A DNA stretch of 64,000 nucleotides from Pyrenophora tritici-repentis. Taxonomy: Eukaryota > Ascomycota > Dothideomycetes > Pleosporales > Pleosporaceae. Location of the stretch: the NCBI RefSeq assembly GCF_003171515.1, contig NC_089395.1, positions 2,480,001 through 2,544,000 of the forward strand, given 5' to 3'. The notes under the pieces were generated by a model. It searched no databases. It was not told the origin of the DNA and saw only the letters and a program-made list of their open reading frames with translations. Below are positions 19,660 through 31,510 of the stretch, in pieces; position 1 is the first letter of the stretch, and every line of letters starts with the position of its first letter. Position numbers and translations under genes: made by a program.

Positions 19660-22600
19660 TCACTTCCTTCTCTTCGCAGAACCACCTCCCTCCCCAGCAT
19701 CACCCTTCCTCTTCTTCCCCTCCCTAGCCCAATACTCCTGCTTCTCCCTCTTCTCCCTCTCCGCCCTCTTCTCTTCATTCTCCTTGACCTTCCTCTTATA
19801 CGGATCCTTGCGCTCCTGCTGCTTCTGTCTCCTCTTCTCCACCTTATCATTGCGAATTGCGACGACCTGATCAAGCAGCCTCCTGGCCTTCTTCTCCTCG
19901 CCGCCGAGCACCACGGCGCGTTTCTGGAGGTATGTCTGTTTCTTCTGTGGTTTAGTTGTTGCGATTTGCGATTTAAACGGCAGGTCGGCGGCGAGTTTGC
20001 GGGGCACGCGGAGGGGGTTGAAGACGCGTGTTTCGCGGGTAATGGGGCGGTAGGCAGAGTTTTTGTCGGAGGGGGTGGGGAGGTTGTTTTCGTGGCGGAC
20101 GAGACCCGTCAGGCGCATGCCTTGCCAGCTTGTGCTTTCGCCTTCGAGGTCGGGGGTGGCGGGGGCGAGCAGGTTGGTGACGGTGTTGTAGAAGCGGCGG
20201 GGCTTGATAGGGTACCAGGCTCTCAGGAAGACGATGTCGCTCATGAGGATTTTGTCTTCAAACGTGGCGCGGAAGTTTCCCTCTGGTTTGCTGAGGGCGC
20301 GCTTGATTTGGCCGCGTACACCGGATACGGTGCGTATGCTTGCGCCCTCGAACTTTGCGATTTCTAGTGCTGATTTGAACATGTCTTTTATGAAGGCGGT
20401 GTTCTTGAAAATTTTGTAGGGGTGACCTGTGAGCTTGAGCTTCTTTACGATTTCCGTACTTTCGTCTACGTTGAGGACGACGCCGGTGGCGGCGATACGG
20501 AAGCCGGGTGTTTTGTTGGAGAGAGATTGGATGCAGACGAAACCTGTGTTTGGGGCGACAAGTGGGCCGTAGAAAGTACCGAAGCAGTGCATGTGCTCCG
20601 GTGTGTACTTGAGCATGCGGTTCCTCGTTCGTGAATCGGAGATGCTGTAGATGGGTAGGGTTTGGAATCGGCGCCAGCCCAGAGAGAAGATGAGCGGGTC
20701 ATTAGTCTTGAGGATCTTCTTGTGCCACCTGTGTCGCTTTATACGTATTTGGACGTAGCCAAAGCGTTCTTCAGTTGGTGTGAGCCCGCCGATAAGAACG
20801 GGGAAGCGCGGGTTGAAGTGTGCGGAGAACTCGTAAGGAACGTTTTCGAGGACGATACGGGCGTACGTCCCTGCCTTGTGACCTTCAACACGAACACGCG
20901 ATAGCTCGTCGAGTTGGTCGAATTCAGCGCGGTTGATGTCGAGCTGCTTTTGTATCATGGCCTTTTGCGCATCATACCAATCATCTTCGCCAAACTCTTC
21001 TTCTTGGCCTGCTTCTTTTCGCGCATCGGCTTTGTCGTTCATGAAGCCCTCTCGATCTTCTTCTTCGAATCGCAACTTGAGCTCCTCTTTTCTCCGCGCG
21101 TTCTTTTCACGCTCTGCCTCAATCGAATTTGCTTCCGCCTCTGCTCCGGTGTTCTCAACTTCTCCACCGTGCTTCTCGCCCGTCTCTAAATCTTCGAATT
21201 CTCCGTCGCCCTCATCATCCTCATCGAAGCCCTCAAAGTCGTCGTCATTCTCTTCGTCGTCACCTCCCTTGCCATTCATATGGCCTGAAGCGAAACGACC
21301 CATCAGGGCCTCAACATTCTCTTCATCTTCCCACTTCTCGGCTAGCTCCTCGTAGTTGTATTTGGGAATGTAGCGGTCTTCGGTAATAGCAAAAGCATTT
21401 TCCTTTGACTTGTTGAAGAAGTCACCATCTTCGTCACCCTCTTCCTCAATATCCTCCTCATTGTCATCCCCTCTCCACTTCTTGATGACTTCTTCGGGGG
21501 CCAGGTCCATGTTGTACATCATCTTGGCAAGGTCGGTGACGCGGTACGGTCGTTTCCTACCATGTAGCTTTGCAGCATTTTCGCGGAGATTTGCTTTCCA
21601 TCGCGCCCCATCTTCAGCATCGTCGTCGTCAGAATCTAATGAGTCTAGGTCGCCCTCTTCGAGGTCTTCCAAGTCAGGCTCGTCGCCAGATATTGAGCCC
21701 AAGTCTGAATCACTGTCTGCAAAGGCCACATCTTCAGCTGCGTCCTCGGTGGCATCCTTTTCTTTGCGTCCAACTTTCAGTTTGCCATTCGATGGGCCAT
21801 TGCTGTCGAGAAAGCCTGTATCATCTTCATCGTCGTCGGCATCGCTATGGTCCTGCTGTAGCTCTTCGTCGTCGCTGGCAATGCCATCAAGATCTGCATC
21901 ATCGACGTCTTCGCCAGCAGCAGCTCTAGCTGTCCTCTGTGATCGTCGGCCAGTGTCTTCAACATCTTCATCGAGGTTCTTGCTGTCTACAGCCTCGCCG
22001 TCCCTGAACAGTCGGAAGTTTCCGTCATCTTCACCTAGCAGTTTTCTTCCGCCCTGCAGACCAATCATCATTTGCTCTCCCAGACCTTTCTCTGAGTAGT
22101 CTGCCTCTGGGTCGAATGTAGCAGTCTTCACGTCAATGTAAACAGCGTCCTTGTCAACCAAGACACCACCAACATCCGACATGGGCGCATACAGAACCTT
22201 TTGCTTGTCCCCGAGTCTTGTGCGCTTTTTCTTCCCCGACGCCTTCTCAACCGCCTTCTCTGCAAACGGTGTCGGACATGGGTCGGGCAAAGCTTCTGTC
22301 GAAGTGACGGTAAGATCGCCCACACCTGGTATATGCACTCGCGACCCTCCTGCAGGAAAGTTTGTGCCACGAAGGTATCCATACAATGCTACCGTCCGAT
22401 CGCACTTTGGATTTTGTTCGATATCGGTCGGGGGTGTGATATCCAGAAACCTATCCGCCAAACAATACGGATGCGAATTCCTCCACACCAACGGCCTAGG
22501 GTTCTTCATGACGCTCAAGAATCTCGAAAGATTCATGATTTCTCTGTCCGGGTACCGTCCATTCACCACACCACTGAGGTAGAAGAGCTTTGCGCCCTGG

Positions 22601-23235
22601 TACAGTTCGCTCCAGAACCTGTGCTTTAGCCTCTTCTTCTGCAGTTTGAGTGTTTCCTGCTTCCTGAACAGATCCAAATGCGTCAATATACCGAAGACGT
22701 TACCCGGCATACCGCTTGCGCTGAGGACATTTAAGAACTCCATAGTTTCCATCTCAAACCCGTAATTACCGTCAATCATCAACAGCACAATATCAACCAC
22801 CTTGGCGACATCGATCATGCTGGCGAGCGAATCGGCGGGACATTCTATAAAGGTGAGACGTCGGCGCTTCGAGGTTACGACGGTGAGCGGGCCGGTGGGG
22901 GTGGAGAGGGTCTGCTTCGTGTATCGTCTGATCAAGCTCTTGATGAGAGTCGTCTTTCCGACACCTGGAGGGCCGACTACGCCTACGATGATTGGGGGCG
23001 CTTCTTCGGGAAGGCGGTCGACGAGTGGGACGTGAAGGCGCTTTTCTTTGACCTGCGAGAATTAGCCAGAATCGCGCGCATTCTCCAGCATGCCTCATAC
23101 TTCAGTAGAGCGCGCCGCCTGCCTCTTCAATTTGCCAGGCGCTGCATATGCGAAAGCCTTTGGGTTCTTGTCTCCACTGTGCGGCTTCTTCTCCTTCTTG
23201 GGCCGATGCGGCCGGTTACTCTGGGTATCCGCCAT
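19660..23235 (-). CDS. BMS1: Ribosome biogenesis GTPase Bms1
   Basis: Nucleolar GTPase of the small-subunit processome, required for 18S rRNA maturation together with Rcl1. Two exons: 23101-23235 and 19660-23052, giving 1175 residues, close to yeast Bms1. The first 45 residues are basic (RPHRPKKEKKPHSGDK). The P-loop GPPGVGKTT starts at about residue 73, with downstream GTPase segments such as FIECP and ILTHLDLF. Long Asp/Glu-rich stretches occupy the middle. The conserved C-terminal half includes GTFYGPLVAPNTGF and ends in a Lys/Arg-rich tail typical of nucleolar proteins. The start is supported by the short intron 23053-23100, which joins STE to VKEKRLHVPLVDR in frame. The gene is divergent from the proteinase inhibitor gene. 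Confidence 0.95.
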
Positions 23236-23665
23236 GCTGCTGATTCACTCTGAATTGACAGCAGAAAAGGGCAGAGGGTGTTTTGGAGCTGTCGGCTTGG
23301 TCGCGCGCAAAGTCGTGCTGCAGCCGCAACCAACTTCTCGGTCCTAACTTTTTCGGCGCTAAGCCAGACGCTAGAGCTGTCGCAGGGGTGGGCTTATCGA
23401 TAAGCTAGCGTGCCTTCCACGTATTGATGGTGGGGCACCTGGGCTCACATGCTACCTTGGTGGGTGGGCTGGACAACGCACGTCATGGTCAGATTGCGCA
23501 TATTCAAGGCTCTAGACTGGCTAGTGACAGGGCCCTTCCTCTACTGTAAGGCTGGTCTGTGGTATATAAACCACCGATAAGCTTTGCTCTTACTGTAACA
23601 ACACTACTAAGCCCCTCCATCAACTAAACTCTACAACCCACAACACACAGCAAACCACCTTCACC
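23236..23665. other. Divergent promoter, BMS1 and Pbi2-like gene
   Basis: A 430-base region between two divergent starts. It contains a clear TATA box for the + strand gene (separate entry). No gene is seen in it. Confidence 0.5.
23563..23570 (+). promoter_or_regulatory. TATA box of the Pbi2-like gene
   Basis: TATATAAA lies 96 bases upstream of the ATG at 23666. It is followed by an A/C-rich leader without upstream ATG, the pattern of strongly expressed fungal genes. Confidence 0.6.
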
Positions 23666-23978
23666 ATGGCCCAGTTCAACGTGTGTATACCTACCCAAGC
23701 TCACAACGTTGGGTACTAATGACCCAAGATTACCCTCAAGAAGGACGCTCCTCAGGAGCAGCTCGATGCCGCCAAGAAGCACGTCACCGACCAAGGCGGC
23801 AAGATTGTCAACGAGTTCACCTTGATCAAGGGCTTCACGTACGCACCCCTTTACATGTCCTCATCCACCATATACTGACAGCCAACACAGTGCTGAGATC
23901 CCCGACGACGCCGTCACAACCCTCGAGTCCAACGAGCACGTCACCGTCGAAAAGGACGCCGAGGTCCGTACGCAATAG
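23666..23978 (+). CDS. Proteinase B inhibitor Pbi2-like (I9 family)
   Basis: Three exons, 23666-23680, 23729-23838 and 23891-23978, give a 70-residue protein. The fold family is the subtilisin-propeptide-like inhibitor I9: MAQFNITLKKDAPQEQL, then IVNEFTLIKGFTAEIPDDA and a C-terminal LESNEHVTVEKDAEV segment. Yeast Pbi2 (75 residues) inhibits vacuolar proteinase B and takes part in vacuole fusion. There is no signal peptide, so it is cytosolic. The first intron has a textbook branch site (TACTAATG) just before its acceptor. It converges on the mitochondrial kinase gene, with only 131 bases between stop codons. Confidence 0.88.
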
Positions 23979-24109
23979 TCGTCTCCCCAGAGCGAGGCTG
24001 ATGGCAAGACAAGATTCAGATGTAAACATGAGAACATGATGGTGTAATGCATGGCTATGACACCGGGGTATATAGATAGCACCGATGAAAGACATCCAAA
24101 CCCACGTTA

Positions 24110-25657
24110 CTATCTTTGTTTCCTCTTTGCACTCTCTGCCGCCTCTTCAACATTCTCCACCCTTCCCACACCCCTCAAACTGAGATAAACATCGGCTCCC
24201 CATCCCCAGAGGCTCTGCACCGCAATGCCTCCCCCAAAATACTCTGCGTATGCCCTTCCAAGCGGCAGTCCATAGCCCAGTCCTGCAAGACTATGTGCTC
24301 CATCGCCTCCAGCCCCCGAGAAAGCCCCCAGTGCATCCATACCATTTCCCGAGTGGTTACCACCAGAAAGTGTCGACGATGCTTGTGAGTCGTTGAACGT
24401 CGTAAAGCTATAGTCCCATATGTGAGCCATGTTTTCGGGCGATATGCCACCACCGCGGTCGCGAATTCGAATCGTTACGCCAGGCGTGCTGTGTTTGAGG
24501 GGGAGGATGTTGGAAGCAGTCGGAGGAGAGGTAGTCGACTTGTTGCCTGTAAAGCGCTGCGAAGCTACATCTGTGTTACCCTGGTCGTCATTCTCCACCT
24601 TCTCGTTGCGTATGTCTTCCGACTCTGTGCTCTTTGTGTCCTCGGGTAAAAGTTCTGGAAGCGGGGCAATAGTGACTTCGATGGGTTCGCGCTCCATGCC
24701 GCTTTCGACTGTTGCGCGAAATGCGTTCTTGAGAAGCTCGGTAATGATGTATTCGAGATGTACGGGAACGTGGGCGAATTCGTAGTCGGGCTCTCCATTG
24801 ATGACAACCGTAGGTCGAACACCGTACTTGAGCTCACAGATCTCACCCACGACGTTAGCGCAGTGGTCCACGATGCGCGCTGGCTTCAGTCTTGTGTCGA
24901 TGACACCAATGTACCCCGGATTGTCTTCCACATCATGCATGACCTCGCAATGCGGTTGGCTCGAAAAGTGCAGTGACAAGTGCTGCTCGGCGATCAATCT
25001 TGTGCCTATCCTCGCCCGAAGATGCTCGTCCAAGAAACGCGTCACATCCTTCGGGCTGATGTATTTCCTTGCCTCCAAGAAGCCTCTGGCCAGGATACTG
25101 ATTGTATTCGCGTGTGTTTGCACGAGATCTGCCATGACCTCTGTGAACCTAACCTCCTCCTCGAGTGTCTTTATCTCCTGCTCAGCCCATGGTAGCAAAG
25201 TCGACAGACTGTGCATGTAATTCGAGTGAATCTTGGAGACATTAGGATTCGAGACGACGATGAAGGGGAGATTGCGGAGCGACTGGATGCGGTGCGCGAG
25301 GCGGGCGGGGAGGATAGAAAGTGTAAAGTTTGCCGAAGTAAGTAGTTGTTGTGTTGTAAGTGGTGGTCGTCCGTGTCTATTGCGCACGCGACAGCGTTAG
25401 CTGGCTATCAATCGCGCACCGCCACCACACTCGCCAGGTAAGGACACTCACTTGACGAGATCAGCGAGCGTTAGCGGATGTAACGGCAGGCTTGCAAGGC
25501 GTGATATGTCGTTGTCGGTAACCGTCTTGGTGTGCAACTTGCGCTGGAAGTTCCCCCTTGCAAACAGCGCCTTGGTTGTTCTCCTCGCCGTGCGCGGACA
25601 GCATAGCCGTATGAATTGCGACTGAATCATGAGCGGTCGCTGAATTTGAGCCATCAT
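24110..25657 (-). CDS. Mitochondrial dehydrogenase kinase (PDK/BCKDK family)
   Basis: Phosphorylates and switches off the E1 subunit of pyruvate or branched-chain ketoacid dehydrogenase in the mitochondrial matrix. Two exons: 25452-25657 and 24110-25376, giving 490 residues. The N-terminus is an Arg-rich, acid-poor presequence starting MMAQIQRPLMIQSQFIRL. The intron joins LADLVK to HGRPPLTTQQLL, a conserved family junction. The GHKL ATPase motifs are present: N-box in EYIITELLKNAFRATVE, G1 in RIRDRGGGISPENM, and G2 in GLGYGLPLGRAYAEYFGG. A Ser/Thr-rich insertion lies between N-box and G1. I cannot assign PDK versus BCKDK specificity by eye. Confidence 0.9.
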
Positions 25658-26481
25658 CTTTTACAAAGCGATTGTGCTGCAAGACCGACTTGGTATGGTT
25701 GAAGTAGCAAATGACTGGCTGTTAGGGGTATTGTGTGACTGCTAACTGAATAGAGTCATTGATACTCATATCAATGAACAAGATGAACCGGCATCAATAC
25801 ATTTTATCTGCAAGCTGCTCAGAGATCTAGTGTGACATTTCGGCAGGAGCAATTGAGTTGTGGGGGAAGCTTCACCAAGCTCATGCAGGATACAGGTTAG
25901 CGGTGTGAGGCCTGATGTCATTTGTTCGCGGCTCGCATTGTTAGTCAATGCGGGGGTCCAGCTTACACAACCCCCAACATACCCACGCGACAACAAAAGC
26001 TATAGATAGTCTTTGGGATAAATATAATGTTATGATCAGTAATACCAAAAGTGCTGATTCGAAATCCCAAGGGAAATCTCTATCATGCTATTGAAATGGG
26101 ATTACTGCGCTGCTGTCACGGTAAGTGCCGGTCGCAGGATACGCGTCCTCAGGAGGGGAACGAAAAGAGGGGCGAAGCTTGTAAGAAAGATAAAACTTAT
26201 CAGAGCCAGTCATGGGCTCAAATCAGCCTGGGCACATCACTTCGACGTAGATAACAGGTAATCACTCAAGACTTCGTACCTGCCGCCAGTTGTCCAAAAT
26301 GTAACATGATTGGTATTATGGTTCCGACGGTCATCGCCTATAGAATAGGAATGGATAATTACAAAAGAGTAAAAGACATATTAAACCCCACAAGCACATA
26401 CACCACTCAATCACCGTCACCCCTCACCATTAACAACCCCCACGCACTTGCCCCATCCACCTTTTTCTAATCCACTCTCGT
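25658..26481. other. Intergenic, no gene seen
   Basis: Upstream of the mitochondrial kinase (-) and downstream of the secreted-protein gene (-). Small ORFs only, without family features. Confidence 0.5.
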
Positions 26482-27207
26482 TTACATGGCCTGGGCGACG
26501 GAAAGAACCTGGTTGTCCGCATACTTGGTGTAAGAGGTGTACGAGATAGAGTCCAACAAGGCGGCGGTAAGCACACCCGACACAGGCGACTTACCCTGGA
26601 CCGAGAACATGACCTTCTTCAGGCCCTTGAACTTGGCACCCAAAGTCGCCTTCATCATCTCCTTGCTGACCGTAACAGGCTTCTCACCAATTGGCGTGCC
26701 ACCAATTACAGCGGAAGGTACACCATCGACCCTGTACTCAAAGCTCTGCTCGCACGTCTTCATGGTACCTGCGGTATCAGAGAAACCAGTGACGGTAATG
26801 TCGCAGCTAACGGGAAGACTGGCGACAGTCTCCTGGGTGGGGATAACGCAGCCGTAGTAGAAGGACTCTAGGTCGAAGAAGTCGACGTTGCTGTCGGCCT
26901 TCTCTGTTGAGATGGTAGGGGGGCCATTAAGGGTGGCGAGGTTGATCAGGTTGAATCCCGCCATGTTGCTGGGGGTGTTGGGCTTGACACCCGGCTGGAT
27001 GGGAAGGTTGAAGGTGGGGACCAGGTAAATACCCTGGAAGTAGAGATCAAGGTATTGACCGATTTGAGTGAGGGCGACAGGCGGCCCGGTGAGGCTGTCG
27101 AAACAGGCGAGTTGCTGGTAAGCAGAGTAGTAGCCGGGGGCTATAGCGTTGGGGAGGGCAGACGTGGCGGCCACGAGGGCGGATGCGATGGTGACCTTGG
27201 AAAGCAT
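26482..27207 (-). CDS. Secreted hypothetical protein
   Basis: Single-exon ORF of 241 residues. The first 17-20 residues (MLSKVTIASALVAATSALP) form a clear signal peptide. The mature part has four cysteines, in QLAC, YGC, VSC and KTC, enough for two disulphides, and is otherwise rich in Gly, Thr, Ser and small hydrophobics with no membrane segment or GPI signal. The leader carries three copies of a 17-bp element, and a TATA-like box lies 132 bases upstream. I do not recognise an enzyme family. A cell-wall or apoplastic protein, possibly an effector candidate, is plausible but unproven. Confidence 0.8.
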   Translation of the reverse strand: MLSKVTIASALVAATSALPNAIAPGYYSAYQQLACFDSLTGPPVALTQIGQYLDLYFQGIYLVPTFNLPIQPGVKPNTPSNMAGFNLINLATLNGPPTISTEKADSNVDFFDLESFYYGCVIPTQETVASLPVSCDITVTGFSDTAGTMKTCEQSFEYRVDGVPSAVIGGTPIGEKPVTVSKEMMKATLGAKFKGLKKVMFSVQGKSPVSGVLTAALLDSISYTSYTKYADNQVLSVAQAM

Positions 27208-27222
27208 GATTGAGACTGTGGA

Positions 27223-27293
27223 AGTAACGAGTGTGGTTGGGATGAAGAAGTAACGAGTGTGGTTGAAATGGAGAGAAGTAGCGACTGTGGTTG
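27223..27293 (-). repeat. Triplicated 17-bp element in leader of secreted-protein gene
   Basis: Two exact copies and one two-mismatch copy of a 17-base unit (AGTAACGAGTGTGGTTG read on the + strand) at 27223-27239, 27249-27265 and 27277-27293, spaced 26 and 28 bases. They sit between the TATA-like box and the start codon, so are probably transcribed in the 5' leader of the minus-strand gene. Confidence 0.75.
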
Positions 27294-27338
27294 TTAGGTT
27301 GATGGCTGATGATGGTTTAGCAAGTCGGATCCTATTCC

Positions 27339-27345
27339 TTATATA
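27339..27345 (-). promoter_or_regulatory. TATA box of the secreted-protein gene
   Basis: TATATAA on the minus strand, 132 bases before the ATG at 27207. Confidence 0.5.
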
Positions 27346-28183
27346 TGTCGACGAGTTTCTTCCCCAGGATACACTAGTACCGTAGTCTTCTCAACACATG
27401 AGCACGGTGGATCATGGATGTCAGATGCTCGAACCAGTCAGCGCTATTATTTGCTTTGTCGCTGATCAATTGAATCTGTCAGTCTGTTGCCATGGGTCAA
27501 CGATACTCCATCGTACACTCTAAGCGGTTTTCGTGTGTAATGGTGTATTTACTCTAGCCGTTAGTCCCTTCTTGCGGTTAAAAAAGTGTTGATCAGATGT
27601 TTACTACCCCAATTCTGGCTGATTCTTGTGTCCAGCACAACCAATCTCACTCACAAAATTTTGATTAACCCTATTTCCACAGCTTGTTGAGTTTGTATCG
27701 ATAGACTAATCACCATTGATGAAGATGAAGATACTATGTTTCTTGGGCCGATGTCACACCCGCCATACGGGCTTACCTGCGTGCTCCTTCTGAAAGTGGC
27801 GCGGCTGCATACGTAGTGCGGCAATAACACGCACATTAATGTCTTCTGAGCCAGGTTGAAGAGAAGAGAAGAAAAGAAAAGAGTGGCATATGATCATCGT
27901 CGAAAGCAATGTGCTTGATGCGTCATGTGTTGTTCATGGCACCGAACAAGAGTAGCTTGCGTGCATGGACTAGCTGGCAGGATTGATGGTGGTTGTTCTG
28001 TGGTTGTTCTGTGGCTGTGGCTGGAAGAAGACGGCAGGTCTGAGCACAAAAGCTTAGCATAGGTGTGACGTACCCACCGCGCCTGCCGACTGGCACCTGG
28101 AACGAGTCCCTTGCGCTCCGAACATGGCTATGTACCTACAACACTCCAAACCTCACAAACACAGCAGACGGTCGCCGGAATAA

Positions 28184-30091
28184 ATGGTGGGCAAATAAAT
28201 GCGCGACTTGGGAGTTTCGAACTGACGGTTGTAGGCGTCGCTCTTGCGCCAACTAGTAGCGGGCCCTCGCGCCAGGCACGCTGAGGCAGGACTCGACCTG
28301 TGCTATGTGACAGACAACAGTACATACGGCCTGTCTTCATATCGCTTTTTCGCGTGCTGATGCTGCCTAGTCATCGCCACGTCAGGCCCAAGCGGCACAT
28401 ACCCACAGCGCGCCTACCGCAATCCACTGGATGCGCTCGTCAAGTTCCTCGACTCCAAACATGGCGACGACTGGGCCATATGGGAGTTTCGCGCAGAGGG
28501 AACGGGCTACCCAGACTCGGAGGTGCACAACCGTGTCTACCACTACCCCTTCCCTGACCACCACCCGCCTCCCTTCGCCCTCATACCCAATATCATGGCC
28601 AGTATGCGCAACTGGCTGCACGAGAAACCCGGCAGAGTGGCGGTGGTGCACTGCAAAGCCGGGAAGGGGCGGTCTGGTACTGCCAGTTGCAGCTACCTGA
28701 TTAGTGAGGAGGGATGGCCAGTAAACGACGCTCTCGACCGCTTCACCGAGCGGCGCATGCGCCCGAACATGGGCAAAGGCGTCAGCATTCCCAGCCAGCT
28801 GCGGTGGATAGGCTACGTGGATCGCTGGGCGAAACACGGCAAGACATACGTGGAGAGGCAGGTTGAAGTACTTGAAGTCCACTGCTGGGGACTCCGTGAC
28901 GGCGTCAAAATACAAATAGAAGGCTTCGTCGAGGACGGCAAGCTCATCAAGAACTTTCACACCTTCACGCGAGACGAAAGGGAGATTGTTCGGGGCGAAG
29001 TCAAGACTACCGGTATGGCACAGGCCGTACAGGAAGTCATGTACAAGAACGGCTTTGGCCCATCCAAGAACAGTGAGGGCTCCAAGAATGGAAGCACGTC
29101 CTCGTTGGAACAACCGGCCAATGTCGATGGCACTGCTGAAGCAAAGTCATCACAGGAAAGTCTCCCCATGGGCACAGGCGACGTCGTCTTCCGTCCATCC
29201 AAGCGCGTTGTTCTACCCACCAATGACATCAACATTGATGTCGAACGGCGCAACAAGGCTGCCTTCGACCTCACAATGGTCACTGCAGTTGCTCACGTGT
29301 GGTTCAACACCTACTTCGAAGGCAACGGCCCAGAACAAGATAGCAATGCAGATCAATCTGGCAATTTTGAGATTTCCTGGGAAGCCATGGATGGCATCAA
29401 GGGCTCGTCGCGAAAAGGCACACAAGCCTTTGAGCGAATAGCGGTAGTGTGGCGCGCACTATCTGCCGACGAAGGCCGGCCTGGCAAAGTTATCAAAGAA
29501 CCAAAAGAAGGCGAGCCCGTTCAACAAGTAGAACCGGCAGACTGGAGGGGCACCAAGGGAGTGGAGCCTTCCGAAGGCAAGGACTTGGGCGTACGCACGT
29601 CGAGCCCGCCAAACGACAAATCCGACATCAGCCGGGCAAACAGCGTGAGAAGCGAAAACAAGAAGAAACAAACCGTTGTCAATGTCCCCGGGAGGAGAGA
29701 CAGCGGAGACAGCGATACTAGAGACGTGCGAACTCACGGCCCGAACGGCGAGGAAATCTTGAGTGAGCCGAAGGATACCCACTCAAGCGGGGAGACTAAA
29801 GGGAACGGGCCGGCAGCAACAGGAGAGGTCGTTTCCGACCCCACGCTACCCAGTCATGTGAAAGATGCTAGCACCACAGCTAGTGATTCGAGATCTCCAG
29901 ACCAGATTGCCGGGTCGCACCATGGCACCGGGAGCCGTATTGGCGAGGTTGTGGAGAGCGTCAAATATCACGTCTCGGGCGCGCCTCCCACTAGCGACTT
30001 ACCCGACGGAAGGCCTGAGAGTGAGATGAAGGATGCAAAGGAGCACGGGCTGGGACACATGCATTTGGGTAAGAAGAACACAAGTTCATGA
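28184..30091 (+). CDS. TEP1: PTEN-type phosphatidylinositol 3-phosphatase
   Basis: Removes the 3-phosphate from phosphoinositides, opposing PI3-kinase signalling. Model: 28184-28186 (start codon only), 28235-28319 and 28371-30091, giving 602 residues. Exon 2 reads ASLLRQLVAGPRARHAEAGL and has no ATG, so an upstream start exon is needed; ATG at 28184 followed by GTGGGC and acceptor TTGTAG fits. With this model the signature HCKAGKGRSG puts the catalytic cysteine at 124 and arginine at 130, the same numbers as human PTEN, which supports the start. The intron 28320-28370 joins VTDN to IIATSGPSGTYPQRAYRNP. A C2-like region extends to about residue 390 and is followed by a long disordered, charged tail. 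Confidence 0.88.
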
Positions 30092-31510
30092 GCATCAAAG
30101 TCACCCCGACGGTGCAAGGCGTGTACAGTGTCCAACTTACTTCGTGCCCAGCCTCTGGTAATGCGGGGGCGTGATTTGGAGGAGCTGCAGGACATTTTAG
30201 GAAACTTGCGGTTGGCGTCTGGTCAGCGTATCACATGCACACACGAGGTCTGTCTCGTACATGTTGCATGCATCCATGGGGCGTTCGACAGTGGTACTTT
30301 TGCCGACAGACTGCGTGAGGTAGAATCTCCTTGTCAGGTTTAGAAGCGTAGCTCTGCTATTTCCTCGAATATACCAATCATCAGTGGAAGCTTGTGTAGT
30401 AACCCGATTCGCACTTGTTTTCTTCATGTAAATTAGAGTTCCCAATGCAGTGCATGACGAGTGATATTGAAAAGTGAGGCGAATGCTGTACTGCAGTCGC
30501 TAAGACGGTATATACCCAGTCACTGCAGCTACAGTAGCGTATTATCCCAAGCTTCCGACATCGCTAGTCGAGGCCGTCTGGCCACTGACCGTGGCACACG
30601 AACGACAACATCTGCATCTCAGCACCACGAATGGGTGCACAACATGACCGGGACGAGCTTGGTCAGACGTGTAGGCACAGGGCACGTATGCTGCATCGAG
30701 GATGCACCATCATGTCGAGGACAGCCACTGCGCCACCAAATCCTTCTGGAGGTATTATAAGAATAGCGGGACAGTTGCTATGGATGGGTTTGCACATGTT
30801 GAATCATATCTGAATACCTCATACTAGGCTGCAAGTCTATCTTACAAGGAGTTACTGCAAGTGGCGAGGGAGCGCATCCACACATACCGGCAAGGCTGAG
30901 CGCGTTGTAAGACAAGGCTGAGCCGCCCTCCATCTTTACATTGGATACCTTCTCACCGGTCAGCCCGGAATTACTCATTCTAATTTTGAGACTGTATGCA
31001 ATAACGCTTGGTCGAGCCAATACATCGCGAGAACGTTTCTCCGTACTATACGGTCACCAGTTAGGCAGCAGACTCTGCTGACGAGTCTAGCAGGTATGCG
31101 CAGCCTTTACTTCACCACATCTCTTGTTGATACGGTCCTAGTTGCCTTCCCAACAGATTCAACCTTGTTGGATCCAGCTGCAGGGTCTTCCATTTGCCGA
31201 ATCCTGTTTAGTGACTGCGGGGTAACCAGACAGCACCGTGATACAGGAGCTGGAGCCTGGTGTTGGTGCAGCTGTGAGCGAGTGGCACTTTGTGAGTCTC
31301 TCATCGGAGAAGCTAAGATAAGCACTCACTTGCGGCTCTGCGTGAGGATAAAAGGTGCGCAGAACAGACATTCCTCTGTCCTTCATTTCTCTTCGGGATT
31401 GTTTGATTTGTGGAATTTCTTATCTTATACCTTCCAAGCAAACAGCTGAGCAGTTTGACAAAGAGCTTTGAAAAGTCAACACGGCTAAGAGCCCTGTCAA
31501 GTTGCAGCCC
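30092..31510. other. Intergenic, no gene seen
   Basis: Several ORFs of 60-117 codons without family features or plausible introns. No tRNA or repeat recognised. Confidence 0.5.

Larger units (their letters stand above)
27208..28183. other. Divergent intergenic region, secreted protein and PTEN
   Basis: Carries the triplicated leader element and TATA box of the secreted-protein gene near its left end. The rest up to the proposed PTEN start at 28184 shows no gene. The minus-strand ORF at 27651-27836 is unsupported. Confidence 0.45.

Noticed and set aside
21410..22099. 229-codon Ser-rich + strand ORF
   Set aside because: It is the mirror of the Asp/Glu-rich coding stretch of BMS1 (GAT/GAG/GAA read backwards as Ser/Phe/Leu codons).
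28382..29113. 243-codon minus-strand ORF
   Set aside because: It is antisense to the catalytic region of the PTEN gene and has no family features.
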